A stretch of 64,000 nucleotides of DNA from NCBI GenBank assembly GCA_000158155.1, contig DS999405.1, positions 644,910-708,909 of the forward strand, given 5' to 3'. Positions 18,984-28,249 of this stretch are shown here, one piece after another. Position 1 is the stretch's first letter, and each line of letters opens with the position of its first letter. The notes below the pieces were generated by a model. That model was not told the origin of the DNA. It saw only the letters and a list, made by a program, of their open reading frames with translations, and searched no databases. Both the position numbers and the translations under genes were made by a program. The stretch is from a gamma proteobacterium NOR5-3. GTDB taxonomy: Bacteria > Pseudomonadota > Gammaproteobacteria > Pseudomonadales > Halieaceae.

Positions 18984-19603
18984 CCGGCGTTACTCTTACC
19001 AAGCATTCCGCGAGTCTCTATGAAGTCGATGACGGCCTGAAGTCCCTGTTCACTCTTAAGATTGGTGAATTCGAAGGGGCGCTCTCCACGCATCTTTTTG
19101 GCGTCGCGATCCATAACGTCCAGATCGGCCCCAACCAGGGGGGCAAGATCAATTTTGTTGATGATTAATAAATCGGATTTGGTGATTCCCGGGCCGCCTT
19201 TGCGGGGAATCTTATCTCCGGCAGAGACGTCGATGACGTACAGGGTCAGGTCGGATAACTCGGGGCTGAAGGTTGCGGCAAGATTGTCGCCACCGCTTTC
19301 AATAAACAGCACATCAAGATCAGTGAAGCGGCCCTGGAGTTCGTCCACCGCGGCAAGGTTCATGGAGGCATCTTCCCGTATTGCGGTGTGCGGGCAGCCG
19401 CCGGTTTCCACGCCAAGAATGCGCTCGCCCTCGAGAGCTTCGTGACGCAGTAAAAACTCCGCGTCTTCGCGGGTGTAAATATCATTGGTAATGACGCCAA
19501 TGCTGTAGCGATCCCTGAGGTGCTGGCATAACAAGCGTACCAGCGCGGTTTTGCCGGAACCAACAGGGCCGCCTATGCCGACGCGCAGTGCGGGTTTACT
19601 CAT
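18980..19603 (-). CDS. ureG: Urease accessory GTPase UreG
   Basis: SIMIBI-class GTPase that powers nickel delivery and lysine carbamylation during urease maturation. ATG at 19603 ([21 protein letters not shown]) has AGAAGGA about 10 bases upstream and gives 207 residues; 13 extra upstream codons are open but unlikely. Motifs are the P-loop GGPVGSGKT, the [14 protein letters not shown] stretch, the metal-site [31 protein letters not shown] and the specificity motif INKIDLAP. The stop overlaps the xdhA start. Confidence 0.97.
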   Translation of the reverse strand: MSKPALRVGIGGPVGSGKTALVRLLCQHLRDRYSIGVITNDIYTREDAEFLLRHEALEGERILGVETGGCPHTAIREDASMNLAAVDELQGRFTDLDVLFIESGGDNLAATFSPELSDLTLYVIDVSAGDKIPRKGGPGITKSDLLIINKIDLAPLVGADLDVMDRDAKKMRGERPFEFTNLKSEQGLQAVIDFIETRGMLGKSNAG

Positions 19604-19645
19604 GCGTGAATGTCCTTCTAACAAACTTGGGCGTTGAATCATGGG

Positions 19646-20305
19646 TCATGATCGGAAAAGTCTCGTGTGCTGCCGCTCATGGCGGCTTGATGCCATTGCC
19701 AGGCCCGGGAGGCTCAGGCCGACCTGAGAATCCTCGACAGTCATAGCGTGGGCGCAGGCCTCAGGGATTTGCGCTAACAGCTGGAACAGCATCTTTTGCG
19801 CCGCCGTTTGTCCCAGGGGGACGAGTTTAGTTGCCGCGGTAACCTGATTTTCCAGCCAGCTGTAGGCGTAGCCCTGCAGTGCGGCTTGGGCTTCTATGCC
19901 CCAGCGATCACAGGCTATGGCAAAGGCTACCGCATAAGCCGGCTTGCGTTTCAGCGTTGGCAGGCCGGCTGTTTCAAGGCTTGTGAGGAGTCGCAGCAGC
20001 GCAGTCCCGACCTGCTGGTCTTCCAGCAGAAGTTCTGACGTTTCCCGACTGGCCAGCAACTGGTTGTTCCAGTGATTGAGCGACGCGCTGTCAGCTGTCG
20101 CTAATGCTCTTAAGGCTCTGAGCAGAATAGGCAGGTCCAGCTGCGCTACGCCGAGCAGCAGTCCGTCGCGTAACCAGTGACTGAGCTCCTCGTTTTCCAG
20201 CCACCGTGCCTCAATGGCGTACTCCAAACCCTGGGAATAGGCATATGCCCCGATAGGCAGAGCCGGACTGGATAAATGCAGTAGGTGTAATTGGGCGTGC
20301 ACCAT
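19646..20305 (-). CDS. ureF: Urease accessory protein UreF
   Basis: GTPase-regulating protein of the UreD-F-G maturation complex, 219 residues. Recognised by LHLLHLSSPALPIGAYAYSQ with the neighbouring GLEYAI, LLASRETSELLLEDQQVGTALL and the C-terminal QTAAQKMLFQL. ATG at 20305 (MVHAQLHLLHL) is preferred; a TTG five codons upstream is also open and neither has a strong ribosome-binding site. It lies between ureE (30 bases) and ureG (42 bases) on the same strand. Confidence 0.94.
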   Translation of the reverse strand: MVHAQLHLLHLSSPALPIGAYAYSQGLEYAIEARWLENEELSHWLRDGLLLGVAQLDLPILLRALRALATADSASLNHWNNQLLASRETSELLLEDQQVGTALLRLLTSLETAGLPTLKRKPAYAVAFAIACDRWGIEAQAALQGYAYSWLENQVTAATKLVPLGQTAAQKMLFQLLAQIPEACAHAMTVEDSQVGLSLPGLAMASSRHERQHTRLFRS

Positions 20306-20335
20306 GGTCGGGTTCTTCAAGCGTTGATCACAAAC

Positions 20336-20857
20336 TCAGCTGTGTGAATGACTATGCGAATGACTATGAGTATGGCTATGCGCATGACTGTGGGAACGAG
20401 ATTCCCCGTGCTCATGCACAACTCCCGCATAGGCGCCGGACTCTGGCGTAAAGGCGTCATCGATGGCTCGAACGCCAAGTCCCAGGCCCTTGAGCATCTC
20501 TTCCAGTACATGATCTTTGGGAAACCGCAAAGCGCCGGGCAGAATCTGCAGGCTTACGTGCCGGTTGCCCAGATGGTAAGCCGCCCGCAGCAGCAGATGT
20601 GCATCATCGCTGTACGCCTCTGTGAGTGACTCGCTTGCTGCACGTATCAAAATAATCTCCTTGTTGTCACACACCAGTGCATCACCGTCACCCAACACAA
20701 TACCCCGGGGAAGGAACCAGCCCAGTTCCCGGCCACGCTCAGTGGTTGTACGATAACGGGATTTTTCTCGTTCAGAAAAAACCAGGTGCACCTCATCCTG
20801 CCAGGTGCCGTCAAAAGCGGTGGCGTGATGGTAGGCCTCGAGCATTAACTCATCCAT
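20336..20857 (-). CDS. ureE: Urease accessory nickel metallochaperone UreE
   Basis: Delivers Ni2+ to apo-urease. The 173 residues have an N-terminal UreE domain (VHLVFSEREKSRYRTTTERG; LGWFLPRGIVLGDGDALV), a C-terminal domain with the metal-binding motif AAYHLGNRHVSLQIL (LGNRH) and a His-rich tail from about residue 147 in which His alternates with Ser/Ala/Thr. Such tails store nickel in several UreE proteins. AGGAAG lies 6 bases before the ATG, 9 bases after ureC. Confidence 0.95.
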   Translation of the reverse strand: MDELMLEAYHHATAFDGTWQDEVHLVFSEREKSRYRTTTERGRELGWFLPRGIVLGDGDALVCDNKEIILIRAASESLTEAYSDDAHLLLRAAYHLGNRHVSLQILPGALRFPKDHVLEEMLKGLGLGVRAIDDAFTPESGAYAGVVHEHGESRSHSHAHSHTHSHSHSHSHS

Positions 20858-20866
20858 GGGCGCTTC

Positions 20867-22564
20867 CTAAAACAAAAAGTAGCGTTGAGCCATCGGTAGA
20901 ACGGTGGCGGGCTCGCAGGTCAGCAGCTGCCCATCGGCACGTACTTCATAGGTCTGTGGATCGACCTCCATGACCGGCTGGTAGTCGTTAAGCCGCATAT
21001 CGGCTTTGGTCACGCTGCGACAGCCCTTTACAGCGACCAGACGTCGCTCCAGATCCAGGGACTCTCCTATGCCGGCCTCAATAGAGGCGGCGCTCACAAA
21101 GCTGACACTGGTGGCTCGACTGGCTTTGCCAAAAGCGCCAAACATGGGGCGATAGTGCACCGGCTGAGGCGTGGGAATAGAAGCGTTGGGATCGCCCATG
21201 GGCGCCGCGGCGATCATGCCACCTTTGATGATGAGGGACGGTTTGACGCCAAAGAAAGCGGGTTTCCAAAGACACAGATCAGCAAGCTTTCCGACTTCTA
21301 TGGACCCCACTTCGTGGGCTATGCCGTGGGCGAGGGCGGGATTGATCGTGTACTTGGCGATGTAGCGCTTGGCGCGGAAGTTGTCTGACACTCCCGATCC
21401 CAGGGAGCCCCGTTGCGACTTCATTTTGCTCGCCGTCTGCCAGGTCCGACAGATCACCTCGCCGACCCGGCCCATGGCCTGAGAGTCAGACGAGATAATC
21501 GAAAAGGCGCCCAGGTCATGCAGAATGTCCTCTGCAGCAATGGTCTCCTTGCGAATCCGCGAGTCCGCGAATGCCACGTCCTCCGGTATAGAAGGATCCA
21601 GATGATGGCAAACCATGAGCATATCCAGATGCTCGTCCACGGTGTTTATCGTGTAGGGGCGTGTGGGATTGGTCGAAGAGGGCAGCACATTGGGTAGACC
21701 GCAGGCTTTGATAATATCCGGTGCATGCCCGCCACCGGCGCCCTCGGTGTGATAGGTGTGGATGGTTCGACCCTTGAAGGCCGCGATGGTGTCTTCGACA
21801 AAACCCGATTCGTTAAGCGTGTCCGTGTGTATCGCCACCTGCACATCAAATCGTTCGGCCACGCTGAGGCAATTATCGATAGAGGCGGGCGTAGTACCCC
21901 AATCCTCGTGGAGCTTAAGGCCCAGGGCGCCTGCGCGAAGCTGCTCTTCCAGCGCCAGGGGAAGGCTGGCATTACCTTTGCCCAGGAAGCCAAGGTTCAT
22001 GGGGAAGGATTCAGCGCTCTGAAGCATCTTGCCAATGTGCCAGGGACCGGGTGTGCAAGTTGTTGCATTGGTACCTGTGGCCGGGCCCGTACCGCCACCA
22101 ATCATGGTGGTGATCCCGCTCATCAGGGCCTCTTCGATCTGTTGCGGGCAAATGAAGTGAATGTGCGCGTCAACGCCGCCGGCGGTGAGGATCTGGCCTT
22201 CCCCGGCGATAATTTCTGTACCGGGCCCGATGGGGAAATCCACACCGGACTGGATGTCCGGGTTACCGGCCTTGCCAATGCCGCTGATGCGACCTTCCTT
22301 AATAGCTACGTCGGCCTTAACCACACCCCAATAATCGAGGATTAATGCATTGGTAATGACCGTGTCGGGAGACTCCGCGCAGCTGACCTGGGACTGACCC
22401 ATGCCGTCGCGAATCACCTTTCCGCCGCCGAATTTCACTTCTTCACCGTAAATTGTGTGGTCTTTCTCCACCTCGATAAAAAGCGCTGAGTCCGCGAGCC
22501 GCACCCGGTCTCCGGTAGTGGGACCGAACATGCTGGCGTAGTCACTGCGACTGATCTTGCGCAT
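20867..22564 (-). CDS. ureC: Urease alpha subunit UreC
   Basis: Catalytic nickel subunit, 565 residues, hydrolysing urea to ammonia and carbamate. Recognisable are [13 protein letters not shown] near the start, the first Ni ligands in [12 protein letters not shown], the carbamylated Lys in [13 protein letters not shown] (about residue 215), [17 protein letters not shown] and the mobile-flap Cys in MLMVCHHLD. The start overlaps the ureB stop by one base (TGATG). All functional residues that I can check are present, so the enzyme should be active once matured by UreDEFG. Confidence 0.98.
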   Translation of the reverse strand: MRKISRSDYASMFGPTTGDRVRLADSALFIEVEKDHTIYGEEVKFGGGKVIRDGMGQSQVSCAESPDTVITNALILDYWGVVKADVAIKEGRISGIGKAGNPDIQSGVDFPIGPGTEIIAGEGQILTAGGVDAHIHFICPQQIEEALMSGITTMIGGGTGPATGTNATTCTPGPWHIGKMLQSAESFPMNLGFLGKGNASLPLALEEQLRAGALGLKLHEDWGTTPASIDNCLSVAERFDVQVAIHTDTLNESGFVEDTIAAFKGRTIHTYHTEGAGGGHAPDIIKACGLPNVLPSSTNPTRPYTINTVDEHLDMLMVCHHLDPSIPEDVAFADSRIRKETIAAEDILHDLGAFSIISSDSQAMGRVGEVICRTWQTASKMKSQRGSLGSGVSDNFRAKRYIAKYTINPALAHGIAHEVGSIEVGKLADLCLWKPAFFGVKPSLIIKGGMIAAAPMGDPNASIPTPQPVHYRPMFGAFGKASRATSVSFVSAASIEAGIGESLDLERRLVAVKGCRSVTKADMRLNDYQPVMEVDPQTYEVRADGQLLTCEPATVLPMAQRYFLF

Positions 22565-22869
22565 CAGAGCTCTCCCATGACTTCGCCACGGAAACCGTAC
22601 ACCCGGCGATCTCCTGCCAAAGCCACTAATTCCACGTCGCGTTTCTGCCCGGGCTCAAAGCGCACCGCGGTGCCAGCTGCAATATCCAGCCGAAAACCTC
22701 TGGCTGCGGCACGGTCAAACAGCAGGGCTGGATTGGTCTCGGCAAAATGATAGTGAGAGCCCACCTGGATAGGGCGATCGCCACTGTTGATCACCGAGAC
22801 GCTGACGCATTCGCGGTGCTCATTGAGGCTCAGATCGCCGGGGGCCGTAATGACCTCTCCGGGGATCAT
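22564..22869 (-). CDS. ureB: Urease beta subunit UreB
   Basis: Structural subunit of the three-chain bacterial urease, 101 residues. The sequence [20 protein letters not shown], then [22 protein letters not shown], seen as [19 protein letters not shown], and [19 protein letters not shown] are nearly invariant in the family. The ATG overlaps the ureA stop (ATGA) and the stop overlaps ureC. Confidence 0.98.
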   Translation of the reverse strand: MIPGEVITAPGDLSLNEHRECVSVSVINSGDRPIQVGSHYHFAETNPALLFDRAAARGFRLDIAAGTAVRFEPGQKRDVELVALAGDRRVYGFRGEVMGEL

Positions 22870-23180
22870 GACGCGTCTCCGCTGATAGGATCGTGTACGG
22901 TGACTAATTTAGTACCGTCGGGGAATGTCGCCTCTACCTGTACCTCTTCGATCATCTCAGCGACGCCCTCCATGACGTCATCGCGCGTCAAAATGGTGCG
23001 GCCAAAGCTCATAAGCTCCGCAACGGTCCGCCCGTCTCTGGCGCCTTCGAGGATCGCGGCACTGATCAGTGCCTGCGCTTCGGGATAATTGAGCTTGACG
23101 CCGCGATCCCGTCGTCGCTCGGCCAGTAGGGCGGCGGTAAACAACAGTAACTTGTCTTTCTCTCTTGGGCTGAGTTCCAC
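22866..23180 (-). CDS. ureA: Urease gamma subunit UreA
   Basis: Structural subunit, 104 residues. Family signature: [40 protein letters not shown], then [14 protein letters not shown] and [20 protein letters not shown] at 23180 is chosen because it gives the standard N-terminus and has AAGGAA 6 bases upstream; the frame is open 20 codons further but that extension does not resemble UreA. The gene starts 63 bases after ureD. Confidence 0.97.
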   Translation of the reverse strand: MELSPREKDKLLLFTAALLAERRRDRGVKLNYPEAQALISAAILEGARDGRTVAELMSFGRTILTRDDVMEGVAEMIEEVQVEATFPDGTKLVTVHDPISGDAS

Positions 23181-23243
23181 GTCAATTCCTTGCAGGCTCT
23201 TTCTGTGCCTGAGCATAAGCACAGGCTCTATAGTGGGCAAGCA

Positions 23244-24113
23244 TCATGTATGCCAGATTCGTGGTGTTGCCGGGGTGCTGCCGCGTAGCTCCAGCACAGC
23301 GGCTTCCCACAGCTGCGCAAACCCCTCCCGGCAGCGCTGTGCATCCTCACCCAGATAGCGCGCAATCATCAGTGTGTCGCGCTGGGTGACGGTAAACGCG
23401 CCGTTGTTCGCATCGAGGTTCACTGCCTCCAGCCACTGATCAAGCAGGGGTGTGCCCGGTATTTCGGTGAGCACCATGATGCCAACAGTGCTTTGACTCT
23501 GCATCCCCATACGCGACTGGCTCACGCGATCCCCCGCTGCAAACGCGAGTCGCTCAATAAGCAGTGCCTCGCCTTCACGGTAGACTTCCAGTGTCTGCTG
23601 GAGTCGCCCCCGGGAAAACGCCTCACTGCAGGCCGGGCGTCCCAGAACGACCACATCCCAAAAAGCCAGCTGCGATGCTGATGCCAGGTCGATGCGTGTC
23701 GCTAATTGAGCGTTCACACCGTTGAACAGGATGGTCTCCTGGGGGAGCCATTCGAGCCTGCCTTCATGCACCGAAAGGTTGACGGTTTGCCGCTGTGTTT
23801 CCGGGTGGTCGTCCACGGTATAGAACCGCCCCGCCGAGGGCGTCGTCACCAGGGCTTCGCCACTCTCAAGGGCGATGTTGATTTTCAGTTGGTCACCCAG
23901 GACTACACCACCGGGCGGATGCAGCAGGTAGCAGTGCGCTTTTCCTGAGGGCTCGGGATAAAAGAGACGCTGCACGCGAAGCGGACCCTCATGCAGACAG
24001 TGATTGAGGCGCGTGCGACCAGCACTTTCCCTAAAGGAAAGATCCAGCTGGGCGCGCCAGGTCCGAAGAGGCTTGCTAGACTCTGCCGTGGGTTCAAGGG
24101 TTTCTAAAAGCAT
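23244..24113 (-). CDS. ureD: Urease accessory protein UreD (UreH)
   Basis: Scaffold of the urease maturation complex and the first gene of the nitrogen block. With ATG at 24113 it has 289 residues. Family features are LDLSFRESAGRTRL, HEGPLRVQRLFYPE, LLHPPGGVVLGDQL, TTPSAGRFY, LEWLPQETILFNGVNA and the C-terminal RYLGEDAQRCREGFAQLW. AAGG lies 8 bases upstream of the ATG. That ATG is complementary to, and offset by one base from, the start of the divergent DUF3187 gene (CATG), so any promoter for ureD must lie within the neighbouring reading frame. Later starts cannot be excluded. Confidence 0.93.
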   Translation of the reverse strand: MLLETLEPTAESSKPLRTWRAQLDLSFRESAGRTRLNHCLHEGPLRVQRLFYPEPSGKAHCYLLHPPGGVVLGDQLKINIALESGEALVTTPSAGRFYTVDDHPETQRQTVNLSVHEGRLEWLPQETILFNGVNAQLATRIDLASASQLAFWDVVVLGRPACSEAFSRGRLQQTLEVYREGEALLIERLAFAAGDRVSQSRMGMQSQSTVGIMVLTEIPGTPLLDQWLEAVNLDANNGAFTVTQRDTLMIARYLGEDAQRCREGFAQLWEAAVLELRGSTPATPRIWHT

Positions 24114-25122
24114 GATGTCTACCTTAACGCATTGCCTCCGTTTATGGCCTCTTGTGAGGACAGTAATTTGCATGAGCGCCATCAGTTCGCCTGTGATGGC
24201 GGCGGAGCCCGTGCTTAGTGCGCCGGTCGCCAGTCGAAACCTTTCGCCGCTTTATGCGAACCTCGGAATACCCGTGATGATGAGCGCGGTGTCACTGGGT
24301 AAGGGAGAGCTTGATCTGGACTGGACCCTGCTCTGGGCCAGTCATTCTATTGCCGAACGCTCTGACGGGGAGATTTTATCCATCGATGGCGAAACGCGGC
24401 GTCAGGACTTTCGTGCGCAACTGGGCCTGGGTAAGGGCGTGGTGATGAGTTTGAACGTCCCCTACGTTAGTCACAGTGGTGGTCAGCTGGACACCTTTAT
24501 CGACGATTGGCATGCCTTTTGGGGTATGCCGGACGGGCCTCGGGCGATACAACCCACCGACGAATTACAGTTCGCGTACACCGGCACCTCAGGCTTTAAT
24601 TTGAACTCAAACCGCGCAGGATTTGGCGATGTCGAGATGGCTTTAAGCCTTGCGGTAGCTTCTTCGGAGCTGTGGACACTGGGAGTCTTCGCCCAGTACA
24701 AGTTTGCTACCGGGGATGTGAGGGACTTTAGCGGCAGCGGCGAGCAGGGTATGTCGTTGGGCGTGCGCTGGAGTCGCCAGGCCTGCTTTTTTACGAGGCT
24801 GCATTGTCATCTTCAGGGCGGCGTGAGCGATGTAGGTGAGAGTGCATTTGATTCGAACGCGCAGACGCGGGTGCCGTTTGCAGGCTTGTCTCTGGCCTGG
24901 GAGTTAAGCGACGCCTTTGCGCTGCTTGCACAACTCGATACTCACGACGTGGTGTACGACGCCTCTGTGCTTGGGGCAAATGGCGCGGCGGTGTGGGGTA
25001 CCCTGGGGCTACGCTGGCAGCCACGGAATCGGTGGATCATGGACGCGCAGTTTGTGGAGGATCTGGCTGTGGGCAGCGCACCGGATATCAGCTTTCGCTT
25101 TGCGCTGTCGCGGCGATTCTGA
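24112..25122 (+). CDS. DUF3187 family protein, probable outer-membrane protein
   Basis: A 336-residue exported protein resembling DUF3187 family members. A signal peptide ends at about residue 32 (CLRLWPLVRTVICMSAISS, then VMAAEP). The mature part alternates polar and aromatic residues and ends in SFRFALSRRF, a C-terminal phenylalanine typical of outer-membrane beta barrels. Recognisable stretches are SPLYANLGIPVMMSA, SLNVPYVSHSGGQLD and FAQYKFATGDVRDFSGSGEQ. Start is ATG 24112 or 24115; no strong ribosome-binding site is seen. It faces ureD with no intergenic space. Function unknown. Confidence 0.72.
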   Translation: MMSTLTHCLRLWPLVRTVICMSAISSPVMAAEPVLSAPVASRNLSPLYANLGIPVMMSAVSLGKGELDLDWTLLWASHSIAERSDGEILSIDGETRRQDFRAQLGLGKGVVMSLNVPYVSHSGGQLDTFIDDWHAFWGMPDGPRAIQPTDELQFAYTGTSGFNLNSNRAGFGDVEMALSLAVASSELWTLGVFAQYKFATGDVRDFSGSGEQGMSLGVRWSRQACFFTRLHCHLQGGVSDVGESAFDSNAQTRVPFAGLSLAWELSDAFALLAQLDTHDVVYDASVLGANGAAVWGTLGLRWQPRNRWIMDAQFVEDLAVGSAPDISFRFALSRRF

Positions 25123-25197
25123 GCGGGAGCGTCTCGAGCAGTCTTATTGAGACACTGCTAGACTCAGCCTATGGGCCGATAACAAGGATAGTTAGCC

Positions 25198-26046
25198 ATG
25201 AGTATTCACGTAGAACCGTCAGGGCAAGCCTGCGGGGCCACAGTGCGGGGTCTGGATCTTGCGCAGCCCTTATCGTCGGACACCGTCCAGGCAATTCGTG
25301 CCGCCTGGCTTGAACATCACGTGCTGGCTTTTCCTGAGCAGACGCTTAATGACGATGATTTAGAGCGATTCACCGGTTATTTCGGCCCCTTTGGGGAGGA
25401 CCCGTTTATTGCACCGGTCCCGGGGCGAGAGCACGTCATTGCGGTAGAGCGTCGCGCCCAGGAGCAGGCGCCGTTGTTTGCCGAGGCCTGGCACAGCGAC
25501 TGGAGCTTTCAGGCTACGCCGCCGATCGGCACGTGCCTCCACGGTATTACGATTCCGCCTACGGGCGGGGACACTCTGTTCGCGAATCAACACAAGGCAT
25601 TGGATACCTTGCCCTCCGCACTTCGTGGTCGCATCGAAGGCCTTATGGCCATGCATTCGGCAAAAGTGGGATACGCGCCTGATGGCCTGTATGGTGCAGC
25701 GGATGCAGCCAGCGACCGAAGCATGGACATTCGTCCCTCGCCCGAAGCACAGGCGGTGCAATCGCACCCGCTGATTCGTCGCCACAGTGAGACGGGACGA
25801 GCATCGCTCTACAGCTGCCTGGGATACATCGTGGGCATAGAAGGCATGCCGGACGAAGAGGCGGTGGAGCTACTGATGGAGCTGTACGCCTGGCAGACCC
25901 GCGAAGAGAACATCTACACACACCAGTGGGAAACAGGCATGTTGATCATGTGGGATAACCGTTGCCTGCTGCATCGAGCGACCGGTGGCTATGATGGTTA
26001 TGACCGATTGCTGCATCGAACCACTATCGGTGCCGGATCGCTGTAA
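25198..26046 (+). CDS. TauD/TfdA-family Fe(II)/2-oxoglutarate dioxygenase
   Basis: Non-heme iron oxygenase, 282 residues. The facial triad is visible as WHSDWSFQ (His and Asp, near residue 98) and the distal His in NRCLLHRATGGYDG near residue 258; the Arg of HRTTIG about 14 residues later fits the 2-oxoglutarate anchor. N-terminal features GATVRGLDLAQPL and LEHHVLAFPEQTL are typical. Family members attack taurine, alkylsulfates, aryloxyalkanoates and others; the substrate cannot be told from sequence. It starts 75 bases after DUF3187 and ends 27 bases from the convergent zntB. Confidence 0.85.
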   Translation: MSIHVEPSGQACGATVRGLDLAQPLSSDTVQAIRAAWLEHHVLAFPEQTLNDDDLERFTGYFGPFGEDPFIAPVPGREHVIAVERRAQEQAPLFAEAWHSDWSFQATPPIGTCLHGITIPPTGGDTLFANQHKALDTLPSALRGRIEGLMAMHSAKVGYAPDGLYGAADAASDRSMDIRPSPEAQAVQSHPLIRRHSETGRASLYSCLGYIVGIEGMPDEEAVELLMELYAWQTREENIYTHQWETGMLIMWDNRCLLHRATGGYDGYDRLLHRTTIGAGSL

Positions 26047-26073
26047 GTCTATTCGGGCCTGCCGCCGTGCTGG

Positions 26074-27057
26074 CTAGAACCAGCGCCGCATTTTGAAGAT
26101 CAAGGTCAGTCCCAGACCTGAGAAGAGACATAATAGCACGACGACCCAGAAAGCGTAGTCGTTATCGATTCCGGGCATGCCGCCAACGTTGATACCCATA
26201 AGGCCGGTTAAAAAGCCCAGGGGCAGGAATATCACTGCTGCGATGGTAAATAGATAGCTCCGGGCGTTCATCTGCTCTGCGATGCGGCTGGTGAGCTCTT
26301 CCTGCGCAAGCACTGCCCGGTCTCTGACCTCGTCCATGTCTTCGATATGTCGAATCAGTCGATCATTGATTTCTCTAAGGCGTAAGCGATTCAGATCATC
26401 CAGCCAGCTGAGGTTTTCGGCCACCAGACGATTCATAGCCTCGCGCTGAGGCGCCAGATAGCGACGCACGGAAATAATCTGTTTTCGCAGTGTCGCCAGC
26501 TCCATGCGAATGCCGGTAGTCTCTTCGTTGAGCAGGCGCTCTTCGATGGCCAGAACACGGTCCTCAAAGCTCTCGATGGTGTCTGTCATTCTTTCGGTAA
26601 TACGCTCTGTCCAGACCACCAGCAGCTGTACCGTATCTCTGGGGCCGCTACCTGCGGCTAATTCAGCGAGTACATCTTCCGTGGACACCAGTCTGCGTCG
26701 TCGGGTACTGATAAGGCGGCTGCCATTGGTCCAGATACGCAGAGAGACCATGTCATCGGGCTCAGAGTCCGGATTCATGTTGATGCCACGTAGCGTCAGC
26801 AGCAAATTATCGCCGCGATTCAGGGCCCGGGGCCGTGTCTCTGAGTTGGTGAGAGAGCCAAAGGCGATGTCATTGAGGCCGCTTTCATCGCGGAGCCAGT
26901 TCTGCGCGGCTTCGTCTTCAAAATCGAAGTGCAGCCACAGACAGCCCTCATCGGCGGTCCAGGACGCAACTTTGGACCACGGATAAGGATCCGCTCCGCC
27001 GGACCCATCCAGCAGCAGAGCGTGCACAAGACCTTTAGGCGCTACCGTGTCTGACAT
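26074..27057 (-). CDS. zntB: ZntB-type zinc transporter (CorA family)
   Basis: Inner-membrane divalent-cation transporter of the CorA superfamily, 327 residues. A long cytoplasmic domain with extended helices (about residues 130-265) leads to two C-terminal transmembrane helices. The loop motif is MGINVGGMPGID, that is GIN instead of the CorA GMN, a variant typical of ZntB-like proteins. Other matches are GCLWLHFDFED, LLTLRGINMNPD and MVSLRIWTNGSRLISTRRR. Ion specificity is inferred. It could assist zinc supply to the many metallo-amidohydrolases nearby, but the location alone does not show this. Confidence 0.85.
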   Translation of the reverse strand: MSDTVAPKGLVHALLLDGSGGADPYPWSKVASWTADEGCLWLHFDFEDEAAQNWLRDESGLNDIAFGSLTNSETRPRALNRGDNLLLTLRGINMNPDSEPDDMVSLRIWTNGSRLISTRRRRLVSTEDVLAELAAGSGPRDTVQLLVVWTERITERMTDTIESFEDRVLAIEERLLNEETTGIRMELATLRKQIISVRRYLAPQREAMNRLVAENLSWLDDLNRLRLREINDRLIRHIEDMDEVRDRAVLAQEELTSRIAEQMNARSYLFTIAAVIFLPLGFLTGLMGINVGGMPGIDNDYAFWVVVLLCLFSGLGLTLIFKMRRWF

Positions 27058-27155
27058 GAAGACTCACTGTTAGCTCAGTTAACACTTTGATAATGCAGGG
27101 ACGAGGGAGAGTGCGCAAGCGGCTGGGAAATGGCAGGACCACAGTGACGGGGTAA

Positions 27156-27410
27156 TCAAGAACTCTGCAATTCCATGATCGCGATAAGTTGCATTGCTTC
27201 TGTGCGCGACGCGCCGCAGCTATCTGCCTGCGGCTGAAAACTCATACAGACCCTCGGGTATTGTTCGGTGCCCCAGATGCGACAGCGATAGTCCGAAGTA
27301 TCGAGATTAACGCAGGTCACGCCTGCGGGTTTACCCCGAGGCATGCCAGGCAGTGGTGTGCTGATGGACGCGGCGATACAGCAGGCACCACAGTGTTCAC
27401 GACAGTTCAT
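27156..27410 (-). CDS. YkgJ-family cysteine cluster protein
   Basis: An 84-residue protein of the YkgJ/UPF0153 zinc- or iron-binding cysteine cluster family. Ligand-like cysteines occur in MNCREHCGACCIAAS, GVTCVNLD, YRCRIWG and RVCMSFQP, with the family spacing CxxxCGxCC. Biochemical role is unsettled. It starts 98 bases upstream of zntB and may share its transcript. Confidence 0.85.
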   Translation of the reverse strand: MNCREHCGACCIAASISTPLPGMPRGKPAGVTCVNLDTSDYRCRIWGTEQYPRVCMSFQPQADSCGASRTEAMQLIAIMELQSS

Positions 27411-27562
27411 ACATCACGACTATCAACATTCAACAGCAACTCCTGGGGTCTGGCTGGCCGAAAGGCTCCGGCCGAGTAACGGTGCTTAGTTCTGTACTTG
27501 ATTGTGCTAGCCTCGTAGGTTGATTTGTTTCTCAATCATGACAGATACCAAGAGTGACTTGC

Positions 27563-28249
27563 ATGATGTTCGTTTATCGCCCGCTAATGCTCGGCTGTTG
27601 TGCTGCTGTCCTGGCCGCGTGTCAGGCAACTGCACCCATTGACGAGACGCCGCAGCCACCACAGTGCCCCACAGCTGAGCCCAGAGAGTGTCCCGTGTGC
27701 CCGGTGCAAGAGTGCCCGGAGCTGACCCCGGTGCCATTGCCTGCGGTCGAATGCCCAGAGGTACCTCAAAGCCAGTGTGTTGATACAGGCGTTCAGTCAC
27801 GATACCCGTTAATCGGCGAGCAGGAATGGGCGCTAGTGGAGCCGGGCGATGTGGTGCTTGAGGCGCGGATCGATACCGGAGCCGAAACCTCATCCATTCA
27901 TGCGGAGAATATTCAACTGCTCGAAAAAGACGGCACGCGGTGGGTGCGATTCAGCATACCCGATCCCGATGGCGGTGAAGACATCCGACTTGAGCGACGT
28001 CTGCATCGGCGTATTTTAATCAAACAAACGGGGAGTGATGACTATGAGCGCCGCTACGTCGTGCGTCTGTGGATCACCCTGGGTGATACGCGAACATGGC
28101 TTGATGTGAGCCTGTCCGACCGTGACGACTTTGAGTTTCCCCTGCTCATTGGGCGCAACATGTTGATGGATGCGTTTGCGGTTGACGTAAGTCAGCATCA
28201 CACCCTGCCCAAACCGGTTCCCGAAAAGCCTGTGAAGGACGCTCAGTAG
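27563..28249 (+). CDS. Retropepsin-like (RimB-type, PF05618) protease with lipoprotein signal
   Basis: Predicted lipoprotein of 228 residues. A signal peptide ends in the lipobox LAAC (VLAACQATA, Cys near residue 19), followed by a Pro/Cys-rich linker (about residues 20-75) holding seven cysteines, many as CP or ECP. The C-terminal domain (about 80-215) is of the family annotated as ATP-dependent zinc protease, now recognised as retropepsin-like. The aspartic motif is EARIDTGAETSSIHAEN and later landmarks are RYVVRLWITLGD and PLLIGRNMLMDAFAVD. ATG at 27563 has AAGAG 8 bases upstream; GTG 27554 is an alternative. It overlaps the next gene by one base and heads a three-gene operon with an ATP-grasp ligase. 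It presumably cleaves an amide made or recognised by that system. Confidence 0.82.
   Translation: MMFVYRPLMLGCCAAVLAACQATAPIDETPQPPQCPTAEPRECPVCPVQECPELTPVPLPAVECPEVPQSQCVDTGVQSRYPLIGEQEWALVEPGDVVLEARIDTGAETSSIHAENIQLLEKDGTRWVRFSIPDPDGGEDIRLERRLHRRILIKQTGSDDYERRYVVRLWITLGDTRTWLDVSLSDRDDFEFPLLIGRNMLMDAFAVDVSQHHTLPKPVPEKPVKDAQ

Noticed and set aside
21725-22345. 206-codon open frame antisense to ureC
   Set aside because: ureC is fully conserved on the other strand; no independent evidence for this frame.
25129-25170. Overlapping inverted repeats (GTCTC/GAGAC and AGCAGT/ACTGCT) between DUF3187 and the dioxygenase gene
   Set aside because: No T-run and mutually exclusive pairings; too weak to call a terminator or attenuator.
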